A stretch of DNA of 64,000 bases from [Actinobacillus] rossii (GCA_900444965.1 UFRQ01000003.1:992001-1056000), one strand, 5' to 3'. Shown: positions 53,943 to 63,031, counted from the stretch's first letter. Program-made: numbers and translations. Notes: generated from the letters alone by a model not told the origin.

Positions 53943-54119
53943 TTAATTCAGCGACTTTTTCATATCGTTTTTAAGTTTGCGGACGTCTTTTTCCACAAAA
54001 GTTAGCAATTTATTAGCGTCTTCAATGCTATCGTTTAATAACGTGGTTTTAACGTCATCTAATAACTGAATGATATCGGCAATTTCTGCCAACATATCTT
54101 GGCGTTTAGTTAACATCAT
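53943..54119 (-). CDS. Small helical early protein
   Basis: 58 residues beginning MMLTKRQDMLAEIADIIQLL and ending in a lysine-rich helix (FVEKDVRKLKNDMKKSLN). It looks like a single coiled-coil hairpin. The ATG directly follows the TAA of the full-length form of the preceding poly-G gene, which suggests coupled translation when that gene is in frame. Confidence 0.65.
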   Translation of the reverse strand: MMLTKRQDMLAEIADIIQLLDDVKTTLLNDSIEDANKLLTFVEKDVRKLKNDMKKSLN

Positions 54120-54280
54120 TTATAGTTCCTCCGCTTCAATCACGTCCACAATATCCACAATCGCCCCAGTTAATGGGGGGGGGCGTTGTTTAAATCACAT
54201 AATTCAATCGCTTGTTCAAGCGTTTCTGCGCGCATTTTGACTTCAATCACGCCATAAACACGAACCACATAATCGTTCAT
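54120..54280 (-). pseudogene. Small early gene interrupted (or phase-varied) at a poly-C/G tract
   Basis: The ORF starts at the ATG 54280 (AGGGGGGCGAT site) and reads MNDYVVRVYGVIEVKMRAET and so on to LNNAPP, then H and a stop at 54170 because the tract has nine C. With seven or ten C the frame would continue as LTGAIVDIVDVIEAEEL and stop at 54120, touching the next ATG. That junction favours the longer form as the original. It is either off in this copy, a phase-variable gene, or a sequencing miscount. Confidence 0.65.
54175..54183 (+). repeat. Homopolymer tract of nine G
   Basis: GGGGGGGGG on the plus strand (C on the coding strand) lies inside the small early ORF 54120-54280. Changing its length by one or two bases alters the frame. 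It is the longest G/C run I see in the window. Confidence 0.95.
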
Positions 54281-54289
54281 ATCGCCCCC

Positions 54290-54487
54290 CTAAAATGGCT
54301 TTCTTAATACACGTTCGCAAAACGCAGCACGATGTTTGCACCATTCTTTATTACTTGGTGTTCTTGCATTCATCGCCGCTACTGCCCATTGTTCTGTGGC
54401 ATCTTGTAATTCACCGGCTCGTTCACTTTTTGCTGCCTGCTCGCTGTAATACTTAAAGCGGTTAAATTTACCGTCATTTTTGCTCAT
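54290..54487 (-). CDS. ANR-family-like small regulator
   Basis: 65 residues. FNRFKYYSEQAAKSERAGEL followed by QDATEQWAVAAMNA and NKEWCKHRAAFCERVLRK match the short ANR (AggR-activated regulator) family, also carried by phages. ANR proteins inhibit AraC-type activators in enteric pathogens; the phage role is unknown. Confidence 0.78.
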   Translation of the reverse strand: MSKNDGKFNRFKYYSEQAAKSERAGELQDATEQWAVAAMNARTPSNKEWCKHRAAFCERVLRKPF

Positions 54488-54562
54488 AAGGTTCTCCTAT
54501 TGGGTTTCAAAACACTTTATAAACGCCCCTTAAATCAGGGTTAAAGGGCATTGAAAAGGGTT

Positions 54563-55183
54563 TTAACTACTTGCTATATCTAACGAGATAGGTACATATT
54601 GATCACTGTCACCAACACGCTCATATAACCGCACATAGGCTTTTGAACTCACTATTTGCACACTTTCACTAATGGCTTGCATAGCGTTTAACCAACGTGG
54701 ATCTTGAATATCTACACGACGTAGCCCTAGAATTCGACTAGTGTTTAAATTACCTTCTTTATCCACGTTAAACGCATGTTCAATAAGGGCTTTTAATTCA
54801 GGGCGTGAACCCACTGACCATTCATTTAAACATTCATCAATCAGCACTTTTGCCGCTTGAATACGTTCATCAAATTGTAGGTGGTCATTAATAGCGCGCT
54901 GAATTTTGTATTTGCCGTCATAGCTAAAAAGCGTGATATTGCCTTTATTTCCGCCCAGTTTGGCATCGTATTTTTCTGCGCTTAACTCAATAAAGGCTTG
55001 AATATCACCAAACACACAGCCTTTAAATTCAGCAATTTGTTGGCTTAAAACTTTGCCTTTCTCAATCCATTCTTGTACTAATGCATCACGTTCTTTATCA
55101 ATAGGTTTAACCAACTCATCAGGTGTTAAACCACCTTTGGCATCTTGCCAATAGGTTTTATCGTCAATCGTCACTTTGCTCAT
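54563..55183 (-). CDS. DUF3164 early protein
   Basis: 206 residues. DKTYWQDAKGGLTPDELVKP, KLGGNKGNITLFSYDGKYKI and LDECLNEWS-type segments (VLIDECLNEWSVGSRPELKA) match DUF3164, common in the early operon of Mu-like phages. A Mu gp-level role is not known. The 75 bases downstream hold only a spacer. Confidence 0.87.
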   Translation of the reverse strand: MSKVTIDDKTYWQDAKGGLTPDELVKPIDKERDALVQEWIEKGKVLSQQIAEFKGCVFGDIQAFIELSAEKYDAKLGGNKGNITLFSYDGKYKIQRAINDHLQFDERIQAAKVLIDECLNEWSVGSRPELKALIEHAFNVDKEGNLNTSRILGLRRVDIQDPRWLNAMQAISESVQIVSSKAYVRLYERVGDSDQYVPISLDIASS

Positions 55184-55193
55184 TGTTGTTCTC

Positions 55194-55406
55194 CTATTTC
55201 AAACTGTTGTTACAAGTGTAAGGGTAGTGATCTGCATTAATTTGGGGTGTAATTCCGCCTTTCTTATCGCCTGAGTAAATTAAGTAAACTACGCCATCTA
55301 TGCAGATCTCTGTAATATTGTTGCCGATGTGTTTTCTTGGGTTATCCCCAATGCCATCACAAGCGGCCAGCATTAAAAGTGCGGTTAAAATTGCTAACTT
55401 TTTCAT
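55194..55406 (-). CDS. Small phage lipoprotein
   Basis: 70 residues with a clear lipobox (LAILTALLMLAAC, Cys at residue 16) followed by a short exported part with two Cys (ICIDGVVYLIYSGDKKGG, YPYTCNN). It lies in the early operon rather than the lysis cassette. A superinfection-exclusion or envelope role is possible but unsupported by similarity. Confidence 0.72.
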   Translation of the reverse strand: MKKLAILTALLMLAACDGIGDNPRKHIGNNITEICIDGVVYLIYSGDKKGGITPQINADHYPYTCNNSLK

Positions 55407-55418
55407 TATTTTCCTTAT

Positions 55419-55742
55419 TTAATGTTTAACGTTGTTTCTTTCACTATGGGTTTCCCACATCACTTTAATTCCTTCCACTATAATTTGAAGTTTACGGTGT
55501 CTGCCGTTTTCATCAGAACCTACACCATACTCAATAGCGCGTCCGCAATGCTCAAGTCGTGCGGTGGCGGGGCTGTCTTTTACAATAATGCGTGGTTTAA
55601 TGTGGTAAAATTCGATTTCTTCCACGGTTAGCCCAAGGGCGTTACATTCCACAATGGCTTTTTGCACTTGTCCGATAAATTTATAGGCGAGATGGTTTGC
55701 TGCATTAAGTTTGTAAGGGTTAAAAGTTTTTGTTGTTCTCAT
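55419..55742 (-). CDS. Conserved early protein downstream of B
   Basis: 107 residues. NAANHLAYKFIGQVQKAIVE and PRIIVKDSPATARLEHCGRA are coherent but I can name no family. It starts on the last bases of the B gene and so is coupled with it. Confidence 0.68.
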   Translation of the reverse strand: MRTTKTFNPYKLNAANHLAYKFIGQVQKAIVECNALGLTVEEIEFYHIKPRIIVKDSPATARLEHCGRAIEYGVGSDENGRHRKLQIIVEGIKVMWETHSERNNVKH

Positions 55743-56659
55743 TGGTTCGCTCCTTTCATTTGTGCTTGAGCAGTTAAAATCAGGTCTAAAGTGATCACTG
55801 TGCCTTGTCCTTTGGCAGTCATTCCGGCAAGGCGCAAATATTGAGTTAAGGCACGCAAACCGCCTGCTTTACCACCGATGTCATAAAGCACGGTCATTAA
55901 ATCTTTATCAGTAATATCTAAGCCCCAAGCCTGTGCAATGGCTTTAATATCGCCTTTTGTACTGGCTTTAATCGGGGTGGGTTTTCCCAGCCTTGTCCAT
56001 AAACGGGCATATTCATGCGCTTGGTTTATACCGCCTTGCATTTTGGTGTAGACCTTATCATTACCGATTAAAGCAAAACCAATATCGGCTTTTTCTTGTA
56101 AATAACGTAATTCTTCAATGGCGTCATAAGTCAAATGATCGCTTTCATCCACAATGATTAATCCCGCTGTTCCTTTTACTTTTTCGTAAATCAGGCGGCT
56201 TAAGGTATCTTTGCGGCGTGGTGCATCTTTAATGCCCAACTCTAGCGCTAATTCATATAGGAATGCACCAAGACCTGCACGGCTTGGACTGATTGTAATC
56301 ATCCACACATTCTGATAACGTTTTTTATATTCTTGACAGGCTTTGGTTTTTCCCACACCACTTGCACCATAGATCGGAACAATGGTTTTACAGATTCGTG
56401 CGGCATCTAAAGAGAAAAACACTTTTTCTGCTGTTGGAATTTCAATAAAATGAGGGGCTTCAACAAACACTTTTTCCTTCTTTTCACGTGTCGCCAACCA
56501 GTTGGATAGGGCTGTTTCAACATTTTCGATGTTGCCTGTATAAGTGCCTTTTAAGTAAGTACTTAATGCCCCGGTAGAAATGCCCGCTTGTTGGGCGATT
56601 TCGCGTTGGGTAAAAATGTCCTGCTCTAAGAGTGGTTTGATTTGGTCAGTTAGTGTCAT
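55739..56659 (-). CDS. Transposition target/activator ATPase, MuB family
   Basis: 306 residues from the ATG at 56659 (AAGGACACC site); a longer in-frame TTG start has no such site. The N-terminal helix-turn-helix is TQREIAQQAGISTGALSTYL. The AAA domain has Walker A PIYGASGVGKTKACQEYK and Walker B GLIIVDESDHLTYDAIEEL. MuB binds target DNA as an ATP-dependent filament and delivers it to MuA. Confidence 0.92.
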   Translation of the reverse strand: MTLTDQIKPLLEQDIFTQREIAQQAGISTGALSTYLKGTYTGNIENVETALSNWLATREKKEKVFVEAPHFIEIPTAEKVFFSLDAARICKTIVPIYGASGVGKTKACQEYKKRYQNVWMITISPSRAGLGAFLYELALELGIKDAPRRKDTLSRLIYEKVKGTAGLIIVDESDHLTYDAIEELRYLQEKADIGFALIGNDKVYTKMQGGINQAHEYARLWTRLGKPTPIKASTKGDIKAIAQAWGLDITDKDLMTVLYDIGGKAGGLRALTQYLRLAGMTAKGQGTVITLDLILTAQAQMKGANQ

Positions 56660-56693
56660 AATGGTGTCCTTGTTCTGTTCACTAGGAGTGTTT

Positions 56694-57194
56694 ATGTTTA
56701 ATTTGTACAGTTTGCCTATGGATGTTGAATACCAAGAGCTAAACGAGTGTGCCAAATATGCTGCTCAAGTTATTTTTGCCGATTGGGATTCCAAGGATTT
56801 TGACGCGCTCTTTGCTTCATTAAAGCGCTATCCAAGCCTTCAAAAATATGTTGAATTTGAAGAGGACAATCTTCGTCCTTATCTGTTTTCATCAATTGGT
56901 CTTCCCACCAAAGTGCGCAAGCTGCAAGAAAAGACGTATTCTGAACGTTTTCGTCTTGAATCGACTTATGCCCATTGGAGGATGGCAACGATTGCTCTAA
57001 TGATTCAAAACAGACTTTTAGAGTTAAAAACCGTTCAGACTTCATCAGCTCGGAAAACTGTTGAGACTTCGCTGAGCTTTCTATCGGATCTTGATCTGTT
57101 TTACGAATTTTCACCCGTGTGGCTTTCGCAATTTGGCGATTCTTCACCGTTTCTGAACGAAGCTGGTGAAGAAATGTGGTATCCTGATGATTAA
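56694..57194 (+). CDS. Hypothetical protein, opposite strand between A and B
   Basis: 166 residues from an ATG with AGGAG 5 bases before it. The sequence is protein-like, with amphipathic and aromatic segments (YAAQVIFADWDSKDFDALFA, AHWRMATIALMIQNRLLELK). It fills the gap between A and B, but on the strand opposite to both. It fully covers the minus-strand ORF 56770-57207; I judge it a little more protein-like than that ORF. No family recognised. Confidence 0.5.
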   Translation: MFNLYSLPMDVEYQELNECAKYAAQVIFADWDSKDFDALFASLKRYPSLQKYVEFEEDNLRPYLFSSIGLPTKVRKLQEKTYSERFRLESTYAHWRMATIALMIQNRLLELKTVQTSSARKTVETSLSFLSDLDLFYEFSPVWLSQFGDSSPFLNEAGEEMWYPDD

Positions 57195-57207
57195 AATTAG
57201 TAGTCAT
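56770..57207 (-). CDS. Hypothetical early protein between A and B
   Basis: 145 residues from an ATG with a perfect AAGGAG 5 bases before it, 31 bases after the A stop and in the operon direction. It is rich in Gln, Ser and Lys, with ACALWWEDQLMKTDKD in the middle. The operon context favours it, while composition favours the ORF on the other strand. No family recognised. Confidence 0.5.
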   Translation of the reverse strand: MTTNFNHQDTTFLHQLRSETVKNRQIAKATRVKIRKTDQDPIESSAKSQQFSELMKSERFLTLKVCFESLEQSLPSSNGHKSIQDENVQNTSFLAACALWWEDQLMKTDKDEDCPLQIQHIFEGLDSALMKQRARQNPWNPNRQK

Positions 57208-57238
57208 TTTTTCTCCTTAAATCGGCTTTAAACCTGTT

Positions 57239-59212
57239 TTAAAGCCCTTTTTCTCTCTTCAGCATGGCTAGCCCTTTTTGCCAGCCTTGCTCAAATTCGT
57301 TGATTTCGTCATCTTCCAGTTCGGTGACGACCTTACGTACCGTTGAACCCTCACGTTGTAACAGCTCAATAATTTTCGGCTCTGGTGGTTCTTCTTCCTC
57401 AAATTGAGACTGGAATCGGGCAGCTTCTTGCGCATTCATAGTGAGCTGTGCTTTAGCTGCGGCTTTATTGGCTTTCACAAATTGTTTGCGGGCTTTATCG
57501 TGTTCACGTCCTGCCGCTTTATCACCAAATGCCACCGCTTCAAGACATTCTGCTTCTGCCAAAAATACGCCCTCCAAGCTGTAAACCCACACTCTGTTAT
57601 GTAAATCTTGCGGGTCGAATTTCACCACCACTTTGCGGTGCGAACTGGCGATTAATTCCGTGCTTAAATAGCGGTTTTTACGGTTGTTTACCTTGCCACC
57701 TGCGTCTAACTCAAACGTGCCGTCTTTTTTCAGGCTGACCGCTTCACTCATCAACATTAAAAAGCGCATTTGTTCATGGCTTGCTTTGCGAATATGAGCG
57801 TTGGCATAATCCCGTTCAAAGACTTGACTAAAGCTGTAAACCCCTTGGCAGATTTCGGTTTTACGTCCTTCACGTTCGTTAAAGGTGCGAATGCCGTCTT
57901 CAAGTGCCATAATGAATGTGCCGTAATCCACACCGTCTTTGCCGCCGTTGTAGTTGTCGGGCTTGTTGTAGATGTTGTCACCGGCATAAAACCCTGCAAG
58001 ACTAGGGTGCTTATCGACTAATTCGCCTAAACCACCGTGGGAAAAGGCACGTTCTATTGGTTTTGCTTGTCCGTGTCCTTTGCCGAATTGCACGGAAGTC
58101 CATAACAATTCGATACCAAGTAACGGGATAATCCCTATCACGTCATCTTCTTTCACTTTGAACCGATAACGGTTTTGCACACCGCCTGTCATCCATTTGT
58201 TTGCTGCAGCCCTTGTGTTATCAATGGTGCATTTTTTCGGGATGCCGTATTTCCAAATTAAATCCATCATTGATAGGCGAATGGTGTCTGAGTTTTCGCT
58301 TAAATCCGTACGCCACGCCAAGATTTTGCGGGTGCGAATATCTTGCCAAATCCAGGTTTTCGGGCGAACAATCTCGCCGTTATGCCAACGCACGAACACA
58401 TTGTGTTGATAGCCGTCGCCGTTGATCCATTCAAGGGCTTCAATGTCTTCCACCGTGCGTCGCATGGATGGGTAATATTCCATTACAGCGTGTTCGCCTT
58501 TACGTAAAAACACTTGCTGCAGTTTCGGGATTTCACGTTCAATTTTGCGTTTCACCGAACTGGCGGAGGGGATGATCCAGCCTTGTTCTTTTGCTGCGCG
58601 TTTCAATCGTTCATAACAACTGCCAAACTGCGGTTGTTCGTTGCGGAAATAATCTGCTTTAAAACTTTCCCACGCGGCTTCGGTAAATTCTGCGTCTTTG
58701 CCTTTGCGTCTGCCATAACTTGGCAACAAGCGTGGCAACCAATCACTACGTTCAAAGGGTTTCACGTGGTAATACCAACGTTTCAGTGAGCCTTCCGCCA
58801 CATCAAACTCTGTTGCCACCAAGTTCAATGCCGTATCGAATGTCTGACCGTGTAACAACAAATCCGCAAAGGCGGTGACAGGTTTTAACCTTGCCTGTGC
58901 TTTCGCACGTTGTGCATCCGTTGCTTTGTCAAACGGTGCCCAAATCACTTCGGGCAGATAGTTCAAGGGTTTCTTTGGTGCGGTTTCTAAAACGGGGGAA
59001 GTAGTGACCGCACTTTGTTTGGAATTTAGAAGAATTTGAGCTTGAATATCTTTCGGTAAAGATCCAAATGAGTATTCAAAACTGATTCCTTGTTTTCCTT
59101 GAATTTGTTGTTTTAGCCAGTTTTCCTTTTTGGCTCTTTTATTTATTCCTTGCGGTGTTTTCCCTGTAATACCTGCTATTTCAGGGGCTGAAAACCAATC
59201 TTTCATAAACAA
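57239..59212 (-). CDS. DDE transposase MuA
   Basis: 657 residues. The N-terminal end/enhancer-binding domain is WFSAPEIAGITGKTPQGINK. The catalytic triad is in WINGDGYQHNVFV (first Asp), CTIDNTRAAANKWM (second Asp) and KPIERAFSHGGLGEL (Glu). The C-terminal part has the MuB/ClpX-contact region. It cuts both phage ends and joins them to target DNA. Length is close to Mu A (663). Its N-terminal domain is similar to that of the repressor. Confidence 0.95.
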   Translation of the reverse strand: MFMKDWFSAPEIAGITGKTPQGINKRAKKENWLKQQIQGKQGISFEYSFGSLPKDIQAQILLNSKQSAVTTSPVLETAPKKPLNYLPEVIWAPFDKATDAQRAKAQARLKPVTAFADLLLHGQTFDTALNLVATEFDVAEGSLKRWYYHVKPFERSDWLPRLLPSYGRRKGKDAEFTEAAWESFKADYFRNEQPQFGSCYERLKRAAKEQGWIIPSASSVKRKIEREIPKLQQVFLRKGEHAVMEYYPSMRRTVEDIEALEWINGDGYQHNVFVRWHNGEIVRPKTWIWQDIRTRKILAWRTDLSENSDTIRLSMMDLIWKYGIPKKCTIDNTRAAANKWMTGGVQNRYRFKVKEDDVIGIIPLLGIELLWTSVQFGKGHGQAKPIERAFSHGGLGELVDKHPSLAGFYAGDNIYNKPDNYNGGKDGVDYGTFIMALEDGIRTFNEREGRKTEICQGVYSFSQVFERDYANAHIRKASHEQMRFLMLMSEAVSLKKDGTFELDAGGKVNNRKNRYLSTELIASSHRKVVVKFDPQDLHNRVWVYSLEGVFLAEAECLEAVAFGDKAAGREHDKARKQFVKANKAAAKAQLTMNAQEAARFQSQFEEEEPPEPKIIELLQREGSTVRKVVTELEDDEINEFEQGWQKGLAMLKREKGL

Positions 59213-59217
59213 ACTCC

Positions 59218-59433
59218 TTATTCAGGGTAACGAGAAGGCCATATTTCTTGTGGTGTCATACCAATGAAATCAGCGATGATTTTCTCCCCTTTAGGATATT
59301 TGCGATCTAAAGCGTTTCCCAAAGTTCTAGGATGTAATCCTGCGTTCTCAGAAAGCTTTGCAAGAGTGCTACCTTTCTCTTTGATGGCAGCCACGATAAA
59401 CGCTCGGTGCATATCCTTTTTACTCTTTCTCAT
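59218..59433 (-). CDS. Ner-like DNA-binding regulator
   Basis: 71 residues. AFIVAAIKEKGSTLAKLSEN then AGLHPRTLGNALDRKYPKGE and IADFIGMTPQEIWPSRYPE match the Ner/Nlp family helix-turn-helix. Ner limits transcription of the early operon and the repressor gene. It is the first gene of the early operon, 5 bases before A. Confidence 0.92.
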   Translation of the reverse strand: MRKSKKDMHRAFIVAAIKEKGSTLAKLSENAGLHPRTLGNALDRKYPKGEKIIADFIGMTPQEIWPSRYPE

Positions 59434-59611
59434 TATGTGGTATCCTTATTCTTGCGTGTTACTCTTTAGAAACTATGGAAACTATACGCTGAAATTTTCA
59501 GAAACTTAAGAGGTTTCTGAAAAATATTTTAACTATTTTACAGTTCCTTTATTTATCAATAAGTTATGTGTAAAATTATTGAGAAACCAAAGGTTTCTGA
59601 AAGGTTTAATT
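59434..59611. promoter_or_regulatory. Repressor/early operator region with IHF site
   Basis: Divergent start region of Ner and the repressor. AGAAACTTAAGAGGTTTCT (from 59501) and AGAAACCAAAGGTTTCT (from 59582) are palindromic and share half-sites AGAAAC/GTTTCT; a further half-site lies at AGAAACTATGGAAAC. Between them TATCAATAAGTTA (59554-59566) fits the IHF consensus exactly. Mu uses the same plan: operators around an IHF site. Confidence 0.75.
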
Positions 59612-60292
59612 ATGAGAAACTCTAAAGAATGGTTTTCAGCGAGCGAATTAACTCACTATGAAGGGCTTCCTAATTCGCCCCAAGGGATAAACAAAAAAGC
59701 AAGAACAAATAATTGGCTAAAACGAGAAAGAGATGGGGTTCAGGGTGGTGCAGTTGAATATCACTATTCATCATTACCCGCCACTGTGCAGAAACAGCTG
59801 GGCTTTGATGTGGCGGAGCCAGTTGCGAAAAATGTGAGAAGTACGACCGCTTATAGCCGCGTAGTGGCAGAACCCTTAGAACAAGTGCCGTTCTATCACA
59901 CTTTCGCTTCTGCTGGCTTTGGTGCGGTAAATACAGGCGTGTACACCCCTGATGATTACATCGGCTTAAGCACGCAATGGCTTAACTTAAAAGGGTTGCG
60001 GAAATCATCACTCAGCTTTATTCTTGCCGAAGGTGATTCAATGTGGCCGACTATCAACAATGGCGACATGATACTCATCGACCATTCACGCAACACACCT
60101 AAAGACGGCAAGATTTATGTGGTGCGTTCGGGCGATCAACTTTGGGTTAAACGTATTCAGGGCATCATTGGCGGTATTCGCTTAATTAGCGATAATAAAG
60201 ATGTCTATGGTCCTGTAGATGTGATTTTTAACGATGCACTTGATTTCGAAGTAATTGGGCAAGTAGTTTTTGTTGGGCATTATTTAAATTAA
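59612..60292 (+). CDS. Phage repressor: MuA-like DNA-binding domain fused to S24 peptidase
   Basis: 226 residues from the ATG at 59612 (AAAGG site). The N-terminal domain (WFSASELTHYEGLPNSPQGI, NKKARTNNWLKRE) parallels the MuA N-terminus. A linker holds a candidate Ala-Gly cleavage site (TFASAGFGAV). The C-terminal LexA/CI-like peptidase has EGDSMWPTINNGDM with catalytic Ser and VKRIQG with Lys. Such repressors self-cleave with RecA in the SOS response, unlike the Mu c repressor, which is removed by Clp protease. Confidence 0.92.
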   Translation: MRNSKEWFSASELTHYEGLPNSPQGINKKARTNNWLKRERDGVQGGAVEYHYSSLPATVQKQLGFDVAEPVAKNVRSTTAYSRVVAEPLEQVPFYHTFASAGFGAVNTGVYTPDDYIGLSTQWLNLKGLRKSSLSFILAEGDSMWPTINNGDMILIDHSRNTPKDGKIYVVRSGDQLWVKRIQGIIGGIRLISDNKDVYGPVDVIFNDALDFEVIGQVVFVGHYLN

Positions 60293-60321
60293 ATTTAAAC
60301 CTATTTAAAAGCCTGTTTTAA

Positions 60322-60507
60322 TTTCTCATCTTAAGCGGTTAAACGGCTTCACTCACTTACTTTTTTCTCATTTTACTTTTTAATTTTCCCCACCAATAAA
60401 AAAGGGGCTGACAAACCGCCAAGCCCCATTCTATCTATATTTATCCCATTTAATTCCGCTTATTCCAACCTAAGTTCTAATATTCTCATTTTGAGTGGTT
60501 GGATACA
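60322..60507. promoter_or_regulatory. Prophage left end with transposase-binding repeats
   Basis: Read inwards from 60507 the end is TGTATCC, then CCACTCAAAATGAGAA (about 60500-60484). Further boxes of the same orientation are at 60363-60379 (AAAGTAAAATGAGAAA) and 60322-60340 (AACCGCTTAAGATGAGAAA). They match the boxes at the right end. Three separated sites fit the L1-L3 arrangement of Mu. Confidence 0.72.
60397..60427 (-). terminator. Terminator guarding the left prophage end
   Basis: On the minus strand GGGGCTT and AGCCCC pair over a 10-base loop and are followed by TTTTTTATT. It faces transcripts running out of corC-lnt into the prophage, so it could insulate the phage early region and repressor gene from host read-through. 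Confidence 0.75.
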
Positions 60508-60512
60508 ACTAT
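60508..60512 (+). repeat. Prophage target-site duplication, copy 2 (ACTAT)
   Basis: ACTAT directly follows the terminal ...GGATACA and matches 26118-26122. Removing the phage and one copy joins the garK terminator to the 3' flank of lnt. Confidence 0.9.
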
Positions 60513-60524
60513 AGAACGACTTGT

Positions 60525-62053
60525 TTATTGACTTTTTTGTTTGCTGTATTTCAGTAACATTCGTCCTAATCCGCGTAATGCCACAAAGACAACCGATAAT
60601 ATATATAATGGCATATCGCCTAATTTAGCATAAGGTGTCCAGCCTGCTGTTGGCGCAATGCTTTGGGTTAAAGTCGTTTCAGTAAATTGTGGCGCTTGTG
60701 CAATAATTTTTCCGCGTTCGTTAATGAAAACACTAATTCCGGTATTGGTTGCACGAATTAGTGGTCTGCCAAGTTCTAAAGCTCGCATTCTTGCCATTTG
60801 TAGATGTTGCCAAGGACCATGACTATCACCAAACCAGGCATCGTTTGATACGGTTAAAATAAAACCGGCTTGTCCCGCTAAATTCCGCCGGAGTTGTTCG
60901 CCTAAGATAATTTCATAACAAATGGCGGGTGTGAAAAGAGTATTTTTGGCTTTTAATGGTGTCTGTATGGCATCACCTTGCTGAAAAGCGGACATGGGTA
61001 GATTAAATACTGAACCCAATGGGCGAAGGATATTTTCCAATGGGACATATTCACCAAAAGGTACAAGGTGGTGTTTGTTGTAACGTTGAGCTGTTTCCGC
61101 TTGGTAATCCTTATCAACCACAACAATGGAATTGAGTAGTTTGCCAATATGATTATCACGGTAAACCGTACCGATCATGACATCCGTATTTTGTTTTTGT
61201 GCGGCCTGCTTGATAGCATCAAAAAAAGGTTGAATATGATTCTCAAGTGTTGGCAAGGCACTTTCTGGTAGAATGATGAGATCCGATTTTCCTAAATTTT
61301 CCGCAATTTGACGGCTGTAAATCTCTAATGTGCTATTGAGATATTCAGGATCCCATTTTAAACTTTGTTCAATATTTCCTTGCGCAAGAGTCACTATTAT
61401 CGCATTTTCATTTTGGGTGTTCACATAATTTTTTTGTGATGAATAAATGCTCAGACCGCCAACAATGACAAGCGTAATCAGGTTTGCTAATGTGATATTC
61501 CATTTTTTTTGAGGAGTAAATAACGCAGAAATACCGTTGAAAATAACCGCACTTACCCATACTGTAAAAAATGTTAAACCGGTTACCCCAAAGAGTGGCG
61601 CTAACCCATAAAATGGACTATCAATTTGGCTGTAACCAAATTGGAGCCAAGGAAAGCCCGTAAACACCCAGCCACGTAGAAATTCGGTGAACGTCCAAAC
61701 CACAGCAAAAATAACCGCACTTTTTACTTGAAAACGTTGGATTATGTAGGTAAATAAAATGGGGTAAAGTGTGAGATAAGCAGCTAGTAATACAACTAAT
61801 GCATAACTCAACCATAATGGCGAACCACCAAATTGGTGGATACTAACGTGTAGCCAACTTGTACCGATACTAAAAAAGCTGACACCCCAAAGAAAGGTCG
61901 CCCAAAGTGCGGTGCGTTTTTGTGGTGTTTTAGCAATATAAATTAGCCCAAGTACCGATATATAGGCAACAATCCAATAATCGTAAGGGGAAAAGGCAAA
62001 TACCCCTATTCCCCCTGAAACTAGCGCAATGATATAAGTGAGTAAGTTACTCA
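60525..62053 (-). CDS. lnt: Apolipoprotein N-acyltransferase
   Basis: 509 residues from the ATG at 62053, overlapping the corC stop; a longer in-frame start has no ribosome-binding site. Several N-terminal membrane segments are followed by a nitrilase-like periplasmic domain: [13 protein letters not shown] (catalytic Glu), [14 protein letters not shown] (Lys region) and [12 protein letters not shown] (catalytic Cys). It adds the third acyl chain to lipoproteins, the step before Lol sorting. The pairing with corC is common in gammaproteobacteria. Confidence 0.95.
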
Positions 62054-62958
62054 TTATTTTTCTCTTCTTCTCTTTGTGGTTCCATTTCTGCCAGTTGTTC
62101 ATCTGTCACTGTAACGCGTAATTGAATAATTCGGCGACTATCTGCAGATGTAACTTTAAAATGAATATTTTCTAACGTAATCTCTTCGTTACGTTTTGGC
62201 AAATAGCCGAAAGCTTGCATAATCACACCGCCAATTGTATCCACTTCTTCATCGGCAAAGTGCGTATTGAATTGCGCATTAAAATCATCAATATCTGTTA
62301 GAGCTCGTACCGCGTAGGTATGACGTGAAAGCTGGCGAATATTCGCAATGATTTCTTCTTCATCAAATTCATCTTCAATATCGCCAACGATTTGTTCCAG
62401 AATATCTTCAATCGTGACTAAGCCGGATACCGCACCGAATTCATCAACGACAATTGCCATATGAAAACGTTCTGAACGAAATTCTTTCAGGAGACGATCG
62501 ACGCGTTTGCTTTCAGGCACGATTTCCACAGGGCGTAATAGCTGTTGGAGATCGAATTCTTCCGCATCTAAGCGTAAAAATTTCAGTAAATCTTTGGCAT
62601 GTAGAATACCTAATACTTTATCACGTTCTTCTGTAACAACGGGAAAGCGTGAGTGAGCGGTTGTGATAATGGTATCAAGGCAACTTTCTAGATCTTGATC
62701 GTTTTCGATAAACACGATTTGGGCACGTGGAATCATAATATCGCGTACACGAAGTTCAGCGATTTCCATCACGCCTTCTATCATTTCGCGTGTATTTTGG
62801 TCAATAAGTTCATTTTGTTCCGAATCACGAATCACTTCTACAAGTTCTTCACGGTTTTTAAGTTCACCTTGAAAAAAGCGTCCGAATAAAGACTGGAAAA
62901 AAGATTTTTTAGGACTGGTTTCAGTTTGAGTTGAATGGGTCGAATGCTCGTCGTTCAT
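62047..62958 (-). CDS. corC: Magnesium/cobalt efflux-type CBS protein CorC
   Basis: 303 residues. Two CBS domains ([60 protein letters not shown]) are followed by a CorC_HlyC C-terminal domain ([40 protein letters not shown]). It is linked to cobalt and magnesium resistance in enterobacteria, with uncertain mechanism. It is cytoplasmic, lacking the membrane CNNM part, and is followed directly by lnt. Confidence 0.94.
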   Translation of the reverse strand: MNDEHSTHSTQTETSPKKSFFQSLFGRFFQGELKNREELVEVIRDSEQNELIDQNTREMIEGVMEIAELRVRDIMIPRAQIVFIENDQDLESCLDTIITTAHSRFPVVTEERDKVLGILHAKDLLKFLRLDAEEFDLQQLLRPVEIVPESKRVDRLLKEFRSERFHMAIVVDEFGAVSGLVTIEDILEQIVGDIEDEFDEEEIIANIRQLSRHTYAVRALTDIDDFNAQFNTHFADEEVDTIGGVIMQAFGYLPKRNEEITLENIHFKVTSADSRRIIQLRVTVTDEQLAEMEPQREEEKNNE

Positions 62959-63031
62959 AGAATTTCATTTGTTACTGTCGAATTGACGTATGAAAAGTAG
63001 CATATTTTTTAACTAGTCGCTAGCAGAAATT

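Noticed and set aside
56660..56755. N-terminal extension of the MuB-like protein from a TTG start
   Set aside because: It has no ribosome-binding site; the ATG at 56659 has AAGGA and begins directly before the helix-turn-helix.
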